Part shown: in pieces, positions 26,519 to 35,979 of the stretch
How the letters are laid out: the number at the start of each line of letters is the position of its first letter
Position numbering within the stretch: the first letter of the stretch is position 1
Origin: Tissierellales bacterium
Lineage (GTDB): Bacteria; Bacillota; Clostridia; Tissierellales; JASKZW01
DNA length: 64,000 bases
Assembly (NCBI GenBank): GCA_030152145.1
Contig: JASLIL010000018.1
Coordinates: 1 to 64,000, forward strand
Direction of reading: 5' to 3'
Notes under the pieces: model-generated
Databases searched by the model: none
What the model saw: only the letters and a program-made list of their open reading frames with translations
Told to the model about the DNA's origin: nothing
Translations under genes and position numbers: made by a program

Positions 26519-29500
26519 ATGGCTAAAGTTATGAAAACTATGGATGGTAACCAGGCAGCAGCTCACGTAGCATATGCATTTACAGACGTAGCAGCTATTT
26601 ATCCTATTACACCATCATCAAACATGGCGGAGCATGTTGACGCATGGTCAGCTAATGGAATGAAAAACATATTCAACCAAGAGGTATTGGTTACAGAAAT
26701 GCAATCAGAAGCTGGAGCTGCAGGAGCAGTTCACGGTTCATTAACAGCAGGAGCTTTAACAACTACGTTTACAGCTTCACAAGGATTATTACTTATGATT
26801 CCAAATATGTACAAAATGGCAGGGGAGTTGCTACCAGCAGTATTCCACGTATCAGCTAGAGCTCTAGCAGGACACGCATTAAGTATATTTGGTGACCATC
26901 AAGACGTTATGGCAGCAAGACAAACAGGTTTTGCTTTACTTGCATCAGGCAGTGTACAAGAAACTATGGACCTAGCTGGAGTAGCTCACTTAGCAGCTAT
27001 AAAAGGAAGAGTTCCATTTATCCACTTCTTTGATGGATTTAGAACAAGCCATGAAATACAAAAAGTTGAGGTTATGGAATATGAAGACCTTGCTAAACTA
27101 GTTGACTACAAAGCAGTAGACGAATTTAGAAAGAAATCATTAAATCCAGAAAGACCTTATACAAAGGGTACAGCTCAAAACCCAGATATCTATTTCCAAG
27201 CAGTAGAATCAGCTAACCCATTCTATGAAAATATCGTAGAAGTAGTTAATGACTACATGAAGGAAATAAACAAGATTACAGGTAGAGAGTACAGACCATT
27301 TAATTATTACGGACATCCAGAAGCAGACAGAGTTATTGTAGCTATGGGTTCAGTAACAGAAGCTATAGAAGAAACAGTAGATTACTTAAATGAAAGAGGA
27401 GAAAAAGTAGGGGTTGTAGAAGTACACCTATACAGACCATTCTCAGCTAAATACTTCTTTGATGTATTACCAGCGTCAGTTAAGAAAATCGCTGTATTAG
27501 ATAGAACAAAAGAAAAAGGTGCAGTAGCAGAGCCACTACACTTAGATGTTATGAGCATGTTCTACAATAAAGAAGACAAGCCAGTTATCGTTGGTGGAAG
27601 ATACGGACTAGGTTCAAAAGACACTACTCCAACTCATATCAAAGCAGTTTATGATAACCTAGCTAAATATGAACCAAAAGATAGATTCACTATTGGTATT
27701 GAAGATGACGTAACTCATACTTCATTAGAAATAGGAGAAGAAATTAACGCAGCACCTGAAGGAACAATCAGATGTAAGTTCTGGGGATTCGGATCAGACG
27801 GTACTGTAGGAGCTAACAAATCAGCTATCAAGATTATTGGTGATGATACTGACATGTACGCTCAAGGGTACTTTGCATATGACAGTAAAAAATCAGGTGG
27901 AGTAACTATCTCTCACTTAAGATTTGGTCATGAGCCAATAAAATCAACTTACCTAATAAATGAAGCTGACTTTATCTCATGTTCAAAACAATCATATGTA
28001 CACAGCTATGACCTATTAAGAGGTCTAGTTAAAGGCGGTAAGTTCCTATTAAACACTAACTGGTCAGTAGAAGAGTTAGAAGAAAACCTACCAGCAGAAA
28101 TGAAGAGATATTTAGCAAACAACAACATTGACTTCTACACTATAGATGCTACTAAGATAGCTCAAGAAATTGGACTAGGTGGAAGAACTAACATGATTAT
28201 GCAATCAGCATTCTTCAAGTTAGCAAATGTTATTGATATAGATGAAGCTATAGAGCACTTAAAAGCAGCTATCGTAAGAGATTATGGTAGAAAAGGTGAC
28301 CATATAGTAGAAATGAACTACAAGGCTGTAGAACAAGGTATTGACGCACTTAACAAAATCGAAGTTCCAGCTGAGTGGGCAAATGCAAAAGATGAAGTTG
28401 TAGCAGAAGAAAACACAGAAATGCCAGACTTTATCAGAGATGTTGTTATACCAATGAACAGACAAGAAGGAGACGACCTTCCAGTGAGTACATTTGTTGG
28501 AAAAGAAGACGGTGTATTCCCACATGGAACAACTGCTTATGAGAAACGTGGTATTGCAGTAGAAGTTCCACAATGGAAGATGGAAAACTGTATCCAATGT
28601 AACCAATGTTCATTAGTATGTCCTCATGCAGTTATTAGACCATTCTTAGTAAGCGAAGAGGAAAAAGCAAATGCTCCAGAAAACTTTGAAACTAAGAAGG
28701 CTATGGGTAAAGGTATGGAAGATGTAGAATTCCGTATCCAAATATCACCATTAGACTGTACAGGATGTGGAAACTGTGCTGATGTTTGTCCTGCTAAGGA
28801 AAAAGCATTAGTAATGGTACCATTAGAAGAAGAATATGAAGTACAAGCTGAAAACTGGAAATATGCTATTGAAAATGTATCAGTTAAGGCTGACAGAATG
28901 TCAGATACTACATTAAAAGGCAGCCAATTCAAGCAACCATTACTTCAATTCTCAGGAGCTTGTGCTGGATGTGGAGAAACTCCATATGCTAAATTAGTAA
29001 CTCAATTATTCGGAGATAGAATGATCGTTGCTAACGCTACAGGATGTTCATCAATCTGGGGAGGAAGTGCGCCTTCAACTCCATACTGCAAGAACGAATG
29101 TGGACAAGGACCAGCTTGGGCTAACTCATTATTTGAAGATAACGCTGAATACGGATACGGTATGGCAGTAGCTATCAGACAAATAAGAGAAAAAATTGAA
29201 TTATTCATGAACGAATTTATAGAATTAAATATAGATGAAGAAGCAAATGAAGCATTCAAAAACTGGATTGAAAACCAAGATGACGCAGACAAGTCAAAAG
29301 AAGCTGCTGCTCATGTATTAGTTCAATTAGCTAAGGAATATGAATGTGAAAGAGCTAGAGAATTAGTAGCAGAAATCAAGGACCTAGAAGACTATTTAGT
29401 TAAGAAATCAGTATGGATCTTTGGTGGAGACGGTTGGGCATATGACATTGGATTCGGAGGACTAGACCATGTTCTAGCTTCAGGAAAAGATGTTAACGTA

Positions 29501-30058
29501 CTAGTATTTGATACAGAAGTTTACTCAAACACTGGTGGACAATCATCTAAGTCAACTCCAAGAGCTGCTGTAGCTAAATTTGCTGCTTCAGGTAAGAGAA
29601 TGACTAAGAAAGACCTTGGTATGATTGCTGCAACTTACGGATATGTATATGTTGCACAAGTAGCTATGGGTGCTAACATGAACCAATTAATTAAGGCACT
29701 TAAAGAAGCTGAATCATATGATGGACCATCATTAGTTATAGCTTACGCTCCATGTATATCACATGGTATTAAATCAGGAATGGGTACAAGTATCAAACAA
29801 GAGAAATTTGCTGTTGAAACAGGATACTGGCACTTATACAGATTTGACCCTAGATTAAAAGACGAAGGTAAGAATCCGTTTGTACTAGACTCAAAAGAGC
29901 CTACTAAACCATTCAGAGAGTTCTTAGACTCAGAAGTAAGATATACTTCACTACAACGTTCATTCCCAGAAGAAGCTGAAGAGTTATTTAAGGCAGCTGA
30001 GGAAGACGCTAAAGCAAGATACGATAAATACAAGAGAATGGCAGAGCAAGAATTTTAA
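26519..30058 (+). CDS. nifJ: Pyruvate:ferredoxin (flavodoxin) oxidoreductase
   Basis: This 1179-residue single-chain enzyme oxidatively decarboxylates pyruvate to acetyl-CoA, reducing ferredoxin. Domains appear in the usual order: pyrimidine-binding domain I (YPITPSSNMAE), domain II, the CoA/gamma domain, a 2x[4Fe-4S] ferredoxin domain (CIQCNQCSLVCP near 690 and CTGCGNCADVCP near 750), and the TPP-binding domain (GGDGWAYDIGFGGLDH, YSNTGGQSSKSTP). The start follows GAAGGAGG. Codon choice is strongly biased (AGA, CCA, TTA, GGA, few AGG or ATA), as expected for an abundant protein. It is monocistronic, with a consensus promoter, Rex-like operator and strong terminator. It links amino-acid fermentation to acetyl-CoA and reduced ferredoxin. 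Confidence 0.97.
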   Translation: MAKVMKTMDGNQAAAHVAYAFTDVAAIYPITPSSNMAEHVDAWSANGMKNIFNQEVLVTEMQSEAGAAGAVHGSLTAGALTTTFTASQGLLLMIPNMYKMAGELLPAVFHVSARALAGHALSIFGDHQDVMAARQTGFALLASGSVQETMDLAGVAHLAAIKGRVPFIHFFDGFRTSHEIQKVEVMEYEDLAKLVDYKAVDEFRKKSLNPERPYTKGTAQNPDIYFQAVESANPFYENIVEVVNDYMKEINKITGREYRPFNYYGHPEADRVIVAMGSVTEAIEETVDYLNERGEKVGVVEVHLYRPFSAKYFFDVLPASVKKIAVLDRTKEKGAVAEPLHLDVMSMFYNKEDKPVIVGGRYGLGSKDTTPTHIKAVYDNLAKYEPKDRFTIGIEDDVTHTSLEIGEEINAAPEGTIRCKFWGFGSDGTVGANKSAIKIIGDDTDMYAQGYFAYDSKKSGGVTISHLRFGHEPIKSTYLINEADFISCSKQSYVHSYDLLRGLVKGGKFLLNTNWSVEELEENLPAEMKRYLANNNIDFYTIDATKIAQEIGLGGRTNMIMQSAFFKLANVIDIDEAIEHLKAAIVRDYGRKGDHIVEMNYKAVEQGIDALNKIEVPAEWANAKDEVVAEENTEMPDFIRDVVIPMNRQEGDDLPVSTFVGKEDGVFPHGTTAYEKRGIAVEVPQWKMENCIQCNQCSLVCPHAVIRPFLVSEEEKANAPENFETKKAMGKGMEDVEFRIQISPLDCTGCGNCADVCPAKEKALVMVPLEEEYEVQAENWKYAIENVSVKADRMSDTTLKGSQFKQPLLQFSGACAGCGETPYAKLVTQLFGDRMIVANATGCSSIWGGSAPSTPYCKNECGQGPAWANSLFEDNAEYGYGMAVAIRQIREKIELFMNEFIELNIDEEANEAFKNWIENQDDADKSKEAAAHVLVQLAKEYECERARELVAEIKDLEDYLVKKSVWIFGGDGWAYDIGFGGLDHVLASGKDVNVLVFDTEVYSNTGGQSSKSTPRAAVAKFAASGKRMTKKDLGMIAATYGYVYVAQVAMGANMNQLIKALKEAESYDGPSLVIAYAPCISHGIKSGMGTSIKQEKFAVETGYWHLYRFDPRLKDEGKNPFVLDSKEPTKPFREFLDSEVRYTSLQRSFPEEAEELFKAAEEDAKARYDKYKRMAEQEF

Positions 30059-30076
30059 TCTAGCCTAACTATAAAG

Positions 30077-30104
30077 AAAAAGGGATGCCTAGCATCCCTT
30101 TTTT
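30077..30104 (+). terminator. Terminator after nifJ
   Basis: AAAAAGGGATGC (30077-30088), loop CTA, GCATCCCTTTTT (30092-30103), merging into the T-run. Confidence 0.92.
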
Positions 30105-30189
30105 ATATTCTCTGACTTTTATATATCTAATTTTTTTGATATTATGTATATAAAAGTAGGAGAATAATAAGGACACAGGAGAGGAATAT

Positions 30190-31089
30190 ATGAATATAAA
30201 AGAAATTTTTGGAGATAGAAGTTTTGGACAGATGCTATATAGGGAAGCTATGAAAAACCACACCAGCTTTAAAATAGGAGGTCCTGCAGACCTTGTAATA
30301 GTTACTGAGACAGAAGAGGATATAGTGGAGGCTCTTAGCTTCTGTAGAGAAAACGAGCTGGACTATTTTATAATGGGCAATGGATCCAATCTTCTAGTTA
30401 GGGATCAGGGTCTTAAAAAGGTAGTTATAAAGGTAGCCAAGGGTTTTGATAAAATATTTGTAGAGGGTAATATAGTAAGGGTTCAGGCTGGAGCTCTTTT
30501 ATCAACTATAGCAAAAACTGCCCTAAAAAACTCCCTGGCAGGTTTTGAGTTTGCCAGTGGAATACCAGGTACAGCAGGAGGAGCCATGACTATGAATGCA
30601 GGTGCCTATGGTGGAGAGATGAAGGATATAGTAAAGAGAGTTAAGGTAGTCGATCAAGATGGTAAGATAAAATATATAGAAAACAAGGACATGGATTTTA
30701 GATATAGGGGCAGTAAGGTTGTAGACCAAGGCCTAGTAGTCCTAGAGGTGGAATTTCAGCTGGAGGAAGGAAGCTATGATGAGATAAAGAAAAACCTAGA
30801 TGAGCTTACAGAGAAGAGAACCTCAAAGCAACCTCTAGAATATCCAAGTGGAGGTAGTACATTTAAGAGACCAGAAGGTTACTTTGCAGGTAAGCTTATA
30901 GATGATTCAGGACTTAGGGGCTTGAGATATGGAGATGCTCAGGTTTCAGAAAAGCACTGTGGGTTTATAATAAACAGGGGAGAAAGTAACTATAAAGAGG
31001 TAAGTCAGCTGATAGATACTGTAAGAAAGGTAGTTAAGGATAAGTTTGGTGTAGATTTAGAAACGGAAATTAAAATTATAGGAGACTGA
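30190..31089 (+). CDS. murB: UDP-N-acetylenolpyruvoylglucosamine reductase
   Basis: The 299-residue FAD enzyme reduces UDP-GlcNAc-enolpyruvate to UDP-MurNAc in peptidoglycan synthesis. FAD-binding motifs include TSFKIGGPADLV, GNGSNLLVRD and GIPGTAGGAMTMNAGAYGGE. The C-terminal substrate domain has YPSGGSTFKRP (catalytic Ser) and KHCGFIINRG. It is a short type II MurB, as in Bacillus and Clostridium. It heads a four-gene run with PHP, rapZ and yvcK with gaps of 4-17 bases. Confidence 0.96.
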   Translation: MNIKEIFGDRSFGQMLYREAMKNHTSFKIGGPADLVIVTETEEDIVEALSFCRENELDYFIMGNGSNLLVRDQGLKKVVIKVAKGFDKIFVEGNIVRVQAGALLSTIAKTALKNSLAGFEFASGIPGTAGGAMTMNAGAYGGEMKDIVKRVKVVDQDGKIKYIENKDMDFRYRGSKVVDQGLVVLEVEFQLEEGSYDEIKKNLDELTEKRTSKQPLEYPSGGSTFKRPEGYFAGKLIDDSGLRGLRYGDAQVSEKHCGFIINRGESNYKEVSQLIDTVRKVVKDKFGVDLETEIKIIGD

Positions 31090-31093
31090 TAGG

Positions 31094-31822
31094 ATGAAGA
31101 TCATAGGTGATTACCATACCCACACAGTTTACAGCCATGGCTTAGGAACTATAAGGGAGAATGTTGAAGAGGCCTATAGGAAGGGTCTTAAGACTATAGC
31201 CATAACAGATCATGGCCCAGGCCATAAATTTTATGGTATAAAGAAATCAAAACTAGACCAAATGAAAAAAGAGATAGAGGACTTGAGAATAGAATATCCT
31301 GACATGGAAATCCTACTGGGTATGGAGGCCAATGTTATGGATTTTGAGGGCAGGGTGGATGTAGATCAAGAAATTCTTTCCAAGTTAGACTTTTTAATAG
31401 TGGGCTATCACTACGGAACCTTCCCAAGGGGACTTAAGAATAAATTTTGGTTTTATGTAATCAACCCTCTATCTAAGCACTTGAAGTTTTTAGAGAAGAG
31501 GCAGATAGAAAGAAATACCAGGGCTCTTATAAGGGCTATGGATAGGTACCCAATAAAGTTTATAAGCCACCCAGGATCCAAGGCTAGATTAGACATAGAG
31601 CTACTGGGAAGAGAGGCTAGCCTTAGAGATGTATGTCTTGAAATAAACTCAAGTCATAGTGAACTTTCAGAGGAGGCCATAAGGAAAGCTATGAAAACCC
31701 ATGTGAAGTTCATAGTTAACAGTGATGCCCATAAACCAGAAAGGGTAGGAGATTGTGACAGGGGACTTTTAAGAGCAAGTAAGGCAGGCCTTGAAGTGGA
31801 AAGGATAATTAATGCTATCTAA
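31094..31822 (+). CDS. PHP-domain phosphoesterase
   Basis: The 242-residue protein has the four PHP metal motifs: DYHTHTVYSHG near residue 5, ITDHGPGH near 38, FISHPGS near 155 and VNSDAH near 214. Stand-alone PHP proteins of the YcdX/histidinol-phosphatase-like group hydrolyse phosphate esters with trinuclear metal centres. The substrate here is unknown. The start follows GATAGGATG with a short gap after murB. A PHP gene at this place in the murB-rapZ-yvcK cluster is common in clostridia. Confidence 0.85.
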   Translation: MKIIGDYHTHTVYSHGLGTIRENVEEAYRKGLKTIAITDHGPGHKFYGIKKSKLDQMKKEIEDLRIEYPDMEILLGMEANVMDFEGRVDVDQEILSKLDFLIVGYHYGTFPRGLKNKFWFYVINPLSKHLKFLEKRQIERNTRALIRAMDRYPIKFISHPGSKARLDIELLGREASLRDVCLEINSSHSELSEEAIRKAMKTHVKFIVNSDAHKPERVGDCDRGLLRASKAGLEVERIINAI

Positions 31823-31837
31823 TAGGAGGTAGAGAAA

Positions 31838-32704
31838 TTGGAATTTATAATAGTTACAGGAGTATCGGGAGCAGGTAAAAGTCAAGCTGTAAAAGCCCTA
31901 GAAGACATAGGATACTACTGTATGGATAACTTACCGCCAGCACTTTTAATAAATTTTGCAGAACTTTGCTATAGTTCAAATATGGACATAGACAAGGTTG
32001 CCCTAGTAGCTGATACGAGAGGAGGAGCTTTTTTTAAAGATTTCTTTAAGGGGCTAAAGGCTTTGGAAGAGAAGGGATTTAAATATAAGGTACTTTTCCT
32101 AGATGCTAGTGATAAGGAGCTTATAAAGAGATATAAGGAACACAGAAGACCTCATCCTATGTCTATGGAGGCTAGAATAGTTGATGGAATAGCTAAGGAA
32201 AGAGAACTTCTAGAAGATGTTAGAGATCAGGCAGACTATATAATAGATACAACAGATATAAATATACATGAACTGAAGGCAGAGATATATAATATATTCT
32301 TAAATGAACAGGATGATAAAAATATAGCCATATCCCTAGTGTCCTTTGGCTTTAAGTATGGGGTCCTTCTAGATGGAGATTTAATATTTGATGTAAGATT
32401 TCTACCTAACCCCTATTATATAGAAGACCTGAGACCCTTGACTGGAAAGGATAGGCAGATCAAGGAGTATGTTTTAGGATTTGAAGATACTCATCAGTTT
32501 TTAAATAAGTTAATGGACATCTTAAAGTTTCTAATTCCCCTTTATGAGAAGGAGGGCAAGAGTCAATTGGTTATAGGAATAGGTTGTACAGGTGGTAAAC
32601 ATAGATCGGTAGCTATAACAGAGGCTCTTAAGGACAGGTTAAATGAAATAGGATACAATCCTCTTGTAAATCATAGGGAAGAGAAAAGATACTGGGAATC
32701 GTAA
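31838..32704 (+). CDS. rapZ: RNase adapter protein RapZ (YvcJ)
   Basis: The 288-residue P-loop protein shows Walker A GVSGAGKSQA at the N terminus, Walker B VLFLDASDKELIKRYKEHRR, and the C-terminal domain IGIGCTGGKHRSV. RapZ in E. coli guides RNase E to the small RNA GlmZ and controls GlmS. In Firmicutes the homologue YvcJ binds nucleotides, with a less clear role in envelope and competence control. The start is TTG at 31838 after AATAGGAGG. It is followed by yvcK after 16 bases. Confidence 0.95.
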   Translation: MEFIIVTGVSGAGKSQAVKALEDIGYYCMDNLPPALLINFAELCYSSNMDIDKVALVADTRGGAFFKDFFKGLKALEEKGFKYKVLFLDASDKELIKRYKEHRRPHPMSMEARIVDGIAKERELLEDVRDQADYIIDTTDINIHELKAEIYNIFLNEQDDKNIAISLVSFGFKYGVLLDGDLIFDVRFLPNPYYIEDLRPLTGKDRQIKEYVLGFEDTHQFLNKLMDILKFLIPLYEKEGKSQLVIGIGCTGGKHRSVAITEALKDRLNEIGYNPLVNHREEKRYWES

Positions 32705-32720
32705 TAGAAAGGAAATAGAT

Positions 32721-33719
32721 ATGTCAAATGAAAAGGAATTACTAAAGGCAGCAAAAATAGTAGTTATAGGTGGAGGTACAGGCCTATCTGTACTTTTAAG
32801 AGGTTTGAAAAAGTACACAAGTAATATTACAGCCATAGTGACTGTAGCTGATGATGGTGGAGGCTCAGGAGTTCTGAGAGAAGACCTAGGAATGCTGCCA
32901 CCAGGAGACATAAGGTCCTGTATACTAGCCTTGGCAAATACAGAACCAACCATGGAAAAGCTTTTACAATTCAGGTTTGAGGATGGTAGTCTTAAAGGTC
33001 AGAGTTTTGGAAACCTATTTTTAGCAGCCATGAATGAAATCTATGGCAGCTTTGAAATGGCTATTAAGGAGACTTCAAATGTATTGGCCGTAACTGGAAA
33101 AGTTCTTCCTATGACCTTGGAAAATGTTGTATTAAATGCGGAGTTGGAAAATGGAAGTTTGGTAGCCGGTGAAAGTAGAATTCCAGAGATAGCCCTGGAA
33201 GAAGGATCAGCCATAAAAAGAGTATTTCTAGAGCCAGAAAACTTAAGTCCTCTTGAGGAGGCAGTGGATTCAATTAGAAGGGCAGATCTAATAGTTTTAG
33301 GTCCAGGCAGCCTCTACACCTCTATTATTCCCAATCTCTTAGTGGATAGTATAGTTGATGAAATCTACAAGTCAAGAGGAAAAACAGTCTATATAGCCAA
33401 TGTAATGACTCAACCAGGAGAAACAGATGGTTACACAGTTTATGACCATACCAAGGCCGTTCTAAACCATACTAGGGAGGATCTACTAGACTATGTAATA
33501 GCTAATATAGAGCCATCGCCAGAAGCAGCCTTAAAAAGATATTATTCTGATGGTGCAAAGCTGGTAGAAACCAATGGCTGTGAAGAAAAACTAAAAGACT
33601 TGGGCATAAAACTGCTTAAAAATGACTTAATAGAGGTAAAGAAAGACTATATAAGACATGACTCAGACCTTTTAAGCCAAATGTTAATAGAACTAGCAGA
33701 AGAAAATAGAAGAAAGTAA
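32721..33719 (+). CDS. yvcK: Gluconeogenesis factor / YvcK (CofD-like)
   Basis: This 332-residue CofD-fold protein has the UDP-sugar-binding motif VVIGGGTGLSVLLRGLK and TVADDGGGSG. In B. subtilis YvcK (GlmR) binds UDP-GlcNAc and directs carbon to peptidoglycan precursors under gluconeogenic growth. That is fitting for an organism living on amino acids. The length is standard. The usual next gene, whiA, is absent: a terminator and then tex follow. Confidence 0.94.
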   Translation: MSNEKELLKAAKIVVIGGGTGLSVLLRGLKKYTSNITAIVTVADDGGGSGVLREDLGMLPPGDIRSCILALANTEPTMEKLLQFRFEDGSLKGQSFGNLFLAAMNEIYGSFEMAIKETSNVLAVTGKVLPMTLENVVLNAELENGSLVAGESRIPEIALEEGSAIKRVFLEPENLSPLEEAVDSIRRADLIVLGPGSLYTSIIPNLLVDSIVDEIYKSRGKTVYIANVMTQPGETDGYTVYDHTKAVLNHTREDLLDYVIANIEPSPEAALKRYYSDGAKLVETNGCEEKLKDLGIKLLKNDLIEVKKDYIRHDSDLLSQMLIELAEENRRK

Positions 33720-33723
33720 GTAT

Positions 33724-33768
33724 AGGACCATTTTTATGATTTTTAAATTATAGAAGTGGTCCTTTTTA
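33724..33768 (+). terminator. Terminator after yvcK
   Basis: AGGACCA (33724-33730) pairs with TGGTCCT (33757-33763), with extra wobble pairs inside, followed by TTTTATA. Confidence 0.75.
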
Positions 33769-33857
33769 TAATCCATTTAGGCTAGAAGATCTATAGGAGT
33801 AAAAAATATAGGCTTCATGTGATAAAATAAAAGTAGAATAATAATAGAGGTGGTTTT

Positions 33858-35963
33858 TTGGATATAATAAGTATATTAGTAAAGGAATTAGGTATAAAAA
33901 GATTTCAGGTAGAAAATACCATTAAGTTAATAGAGGAAGGCAACACCATTCCTTTTATAGCAAGATACAGGAAGGAAGTTACTGGAAATTTAAGTGATGA
34001 GGTCTTAAGGGCCTTTGAAACAAAATTCGACCAACTAAGGAACCTTAAAAATCGCCAGGAAGAGGTTATAAGGCTAATAGATGAACAAGGCCAGCTAACA
34101 GATAAGATCAGGGCCGACCTACTAAAGGCTGAAACAATCCAAAAAATAGATGACATATACAGACCCTTTAGGCCTAAAAGAAGAACTCGTGGCATGATAG
34201 CCAGGGAAAAAGGCCTGGAGGACATGGCAGATTTTTTACTTGGAGATTTTGATAGCGATGAATTAAAGGAGGAAGTTGAAAAGTATATAGATGAGGACAA
34301 GGAGCTCTTTACTGAAAGCCATGTCCTAGAAGGAGCCAAGGATATAATAGCTGAGAACATATCAGACAATCCAAGATATAGGGAAATTGTAAGAACTATA
34401 GTAGCCAAGGAAGGTCTTCTAGAAAGTCAGCTAGTAAAGGATGCGGAGGATGAGAAAAAAGTATATGAGATGTATTATGACTATAGAGAACCCCTAAAAA
34501 AACTTGCCAACCATAGGGTATTGGCCCTAAACAGGGGAGAAAAAGAGAAGATACTAAGGGTTAAGATAGTCCTAGAGGATGAACTGGTTTTGGATAGGCT
34601 TAGGAAGGACCTATTAGGAGAGTTTGGTAAAGTAAATGAATTTATGGACCAGGCCCTAGTTGATAGCTACAATCGTTTGATCTTCCCATCCATAGAAAGG
34701 GAGCTTAGAAATAAACTAACAGAGCTGGCCGAAGATGACGCTATTAATGTATTTGCCCTTAATCTTGAGCCGCTTTTAATGCAGCCACCAGTAAAGGACA
34801 CTATAATTTTAGCCCTGGATCCAGGTTTTAGGACCGGCTGTAAGCTAGCTATTATAGATGCTAACGGAAACTTTCTGGACTATTCAACTATATTTCCTAC
34901 TGAACCTAGAAATGAGATAGAAGCCAGCAAGAAAACCTTAAAAGATTTAATCTATAAATATGGTGTAAATCTTATCTCAATAGGTAATGGTACTGCCAGT
35001 CGTGAAACAGAGCAGCTAGTGGCAGACCTAATAAGGGAATTAGATAGGAATATTTCCTACACCATAGTAAATGAAGCAGGTGCCAGTATCTACTCTGCCT
35101 CTCAGGTAGGTCAGGATGAGTTTCCAGACCTGGATGTATCCATAAGAGGAGCTATATCTATAGGTCGTAGGCTACAAGATCCTCTGTCAGAGCTGGTAAA
35201 GATAGAGCCTAAACACATAGGAGTTGGTCAATATCAACATGACCTTAACCAGAAGAAATTAGATGAGGAGTTAACCAAGGTAGTAGAGGACGTAGTAAAT
35301 AGGGTAGGTGTAAACCTAAACAATGCTTCTGTATCTCTCTTAAACTATGTTTCAGGCATATCAAATAGGTTGGCCAAAAATATAGTAGACTATAGAGATG
35401 AAATTGGTGGCTTTAAGAAAAGGTCAGAACTTAAAAAAGTAAAGGGGCTAGGTCCTAAGACTTTCACCCAGTGTGCAGGATTTTTAAGGATTCCAGAAGG
35501 GGAAGATATTTTAGATAATACAGGTGTTCACCCAGAGAATTACAAGGAAGCCAGACTGATAATCGAAAGAAATCTTATGGAAGAAGACCTGGACCTATTG
35601 GCAGAAGAACTTAATATAGGAAGCTTGACCCTAAGGGACATAGTAGAGGAACTTAAGAAGCCAGGAAGAGACCCAAGGGAAGATATGCCAAAGCCAATAT
35701 TTAGAAGAGATGTCTTAAATATGGAGGATCTGGAGCCAGGTATGAAGATGACAGGTAGTGTCAGAAATGTAGTGGACTTTGGGGCCTTTATAGACATAGG
35801 AGTTAAGCAGGATGGTTTGGTTCACATATCTGAGCTTTCAGATTCTTTCGTAAAGCATCCCAAGGACCTAGTTAAGGTAGGGGATCAGGTAGATGTTGAA
35901 ATTATAGATATAGATCTTAAGAAGGGAAGAATATCACTTTCCATGAAAAAGAATAGAAAATAA
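33858..35963 (+). CDS. tex: Tex-family RNA-binding transcription accessory protein
   Basis: The 701-residue protein has the Tex layout: helical N-terminal region, YqgF-like RNase H fold (about 315-430, ALDPGFRTGCKLAIID), helix-hairpin-helix repeats (about 475-560, VKGLGPKTFTQCAGFLRI) and a C-terminal S1 RNA-binding domain (about 630-700, GSVRNVVDFGAFIDIG). Tex binds nucleic acid and affects transcription and toxin expression in several bacteria. The start is TTG at 33858 after AGAGGTGG. It begins a three-gene operon with an amidohydrolase 16 bases downstream. Confidence 0.95.
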   Translation: MDIISILVKELGIKRFQVENTIKLIEEGNTIPFIARYRKEVTGNLSDEVLRAFETKFDQLRNLKNRQEEVIRLIDEQGQLTDKIRADLLKAETIQKIDDIYRPFRPKRRTRGMIAREKGLEDMADFLLGDFDSDELKEEVEKYIDEDKELFTESHVLEGAKDIIAENISDNPRYREIVRTIVAKEGLLESQLVKDAEDEKKVYEMYYDYREPLKKLANHRVLALNRGEKEKILRVKIVLEDELVLDRLRKDLLGEFGKVNEFMDQALVDSYNRLIFPSIERELRNKLTELAEDDAINVFALNLEPLLMQPPVKDTIILALDPGFRTGCKLAIIDANGNFLDYSTIFPTEPRNEIEASKKTLKDLIYKYGVNLISIGNGTASRETEQLVADLIRELDRNISYTIVNEAGASIYSASQVGQDEFPDLDVSIRGAISIGRRLQDPLSELVKIEPKHIGVGQYQHDLNQKKLDEELTKVVEDVVNRVGVNLNNASVSLLNYVSGISNRLAKNIVDYRDEIGGFKKRSELKKVKGLGPKTFTQCAGFLRIPEGEDILDNTGVHPENYKEARLIIERNLMEEDLDLLAEELNIGSLTLRDIVEELKKPGRDPREDMPKPIFRRDVLNMEDLEPGMKMTGSVRNVVDFGAFIDIGVKQDGLVHISELSDSFVKHPKDLVKVGDQVDVEIIDIDLKKGRISLSMKKNRK

Positions 35964-35979
35964 ACCTAGGAGGGATTGG

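Noticed and set aside
33905..34408. 167-residue open frame antisense to tex
   Set aside because: It lies fully inside tex, has no ribosome site or recognisable domain, and its Ser/Leu-rich composition is that of a reverse-complement shadow.
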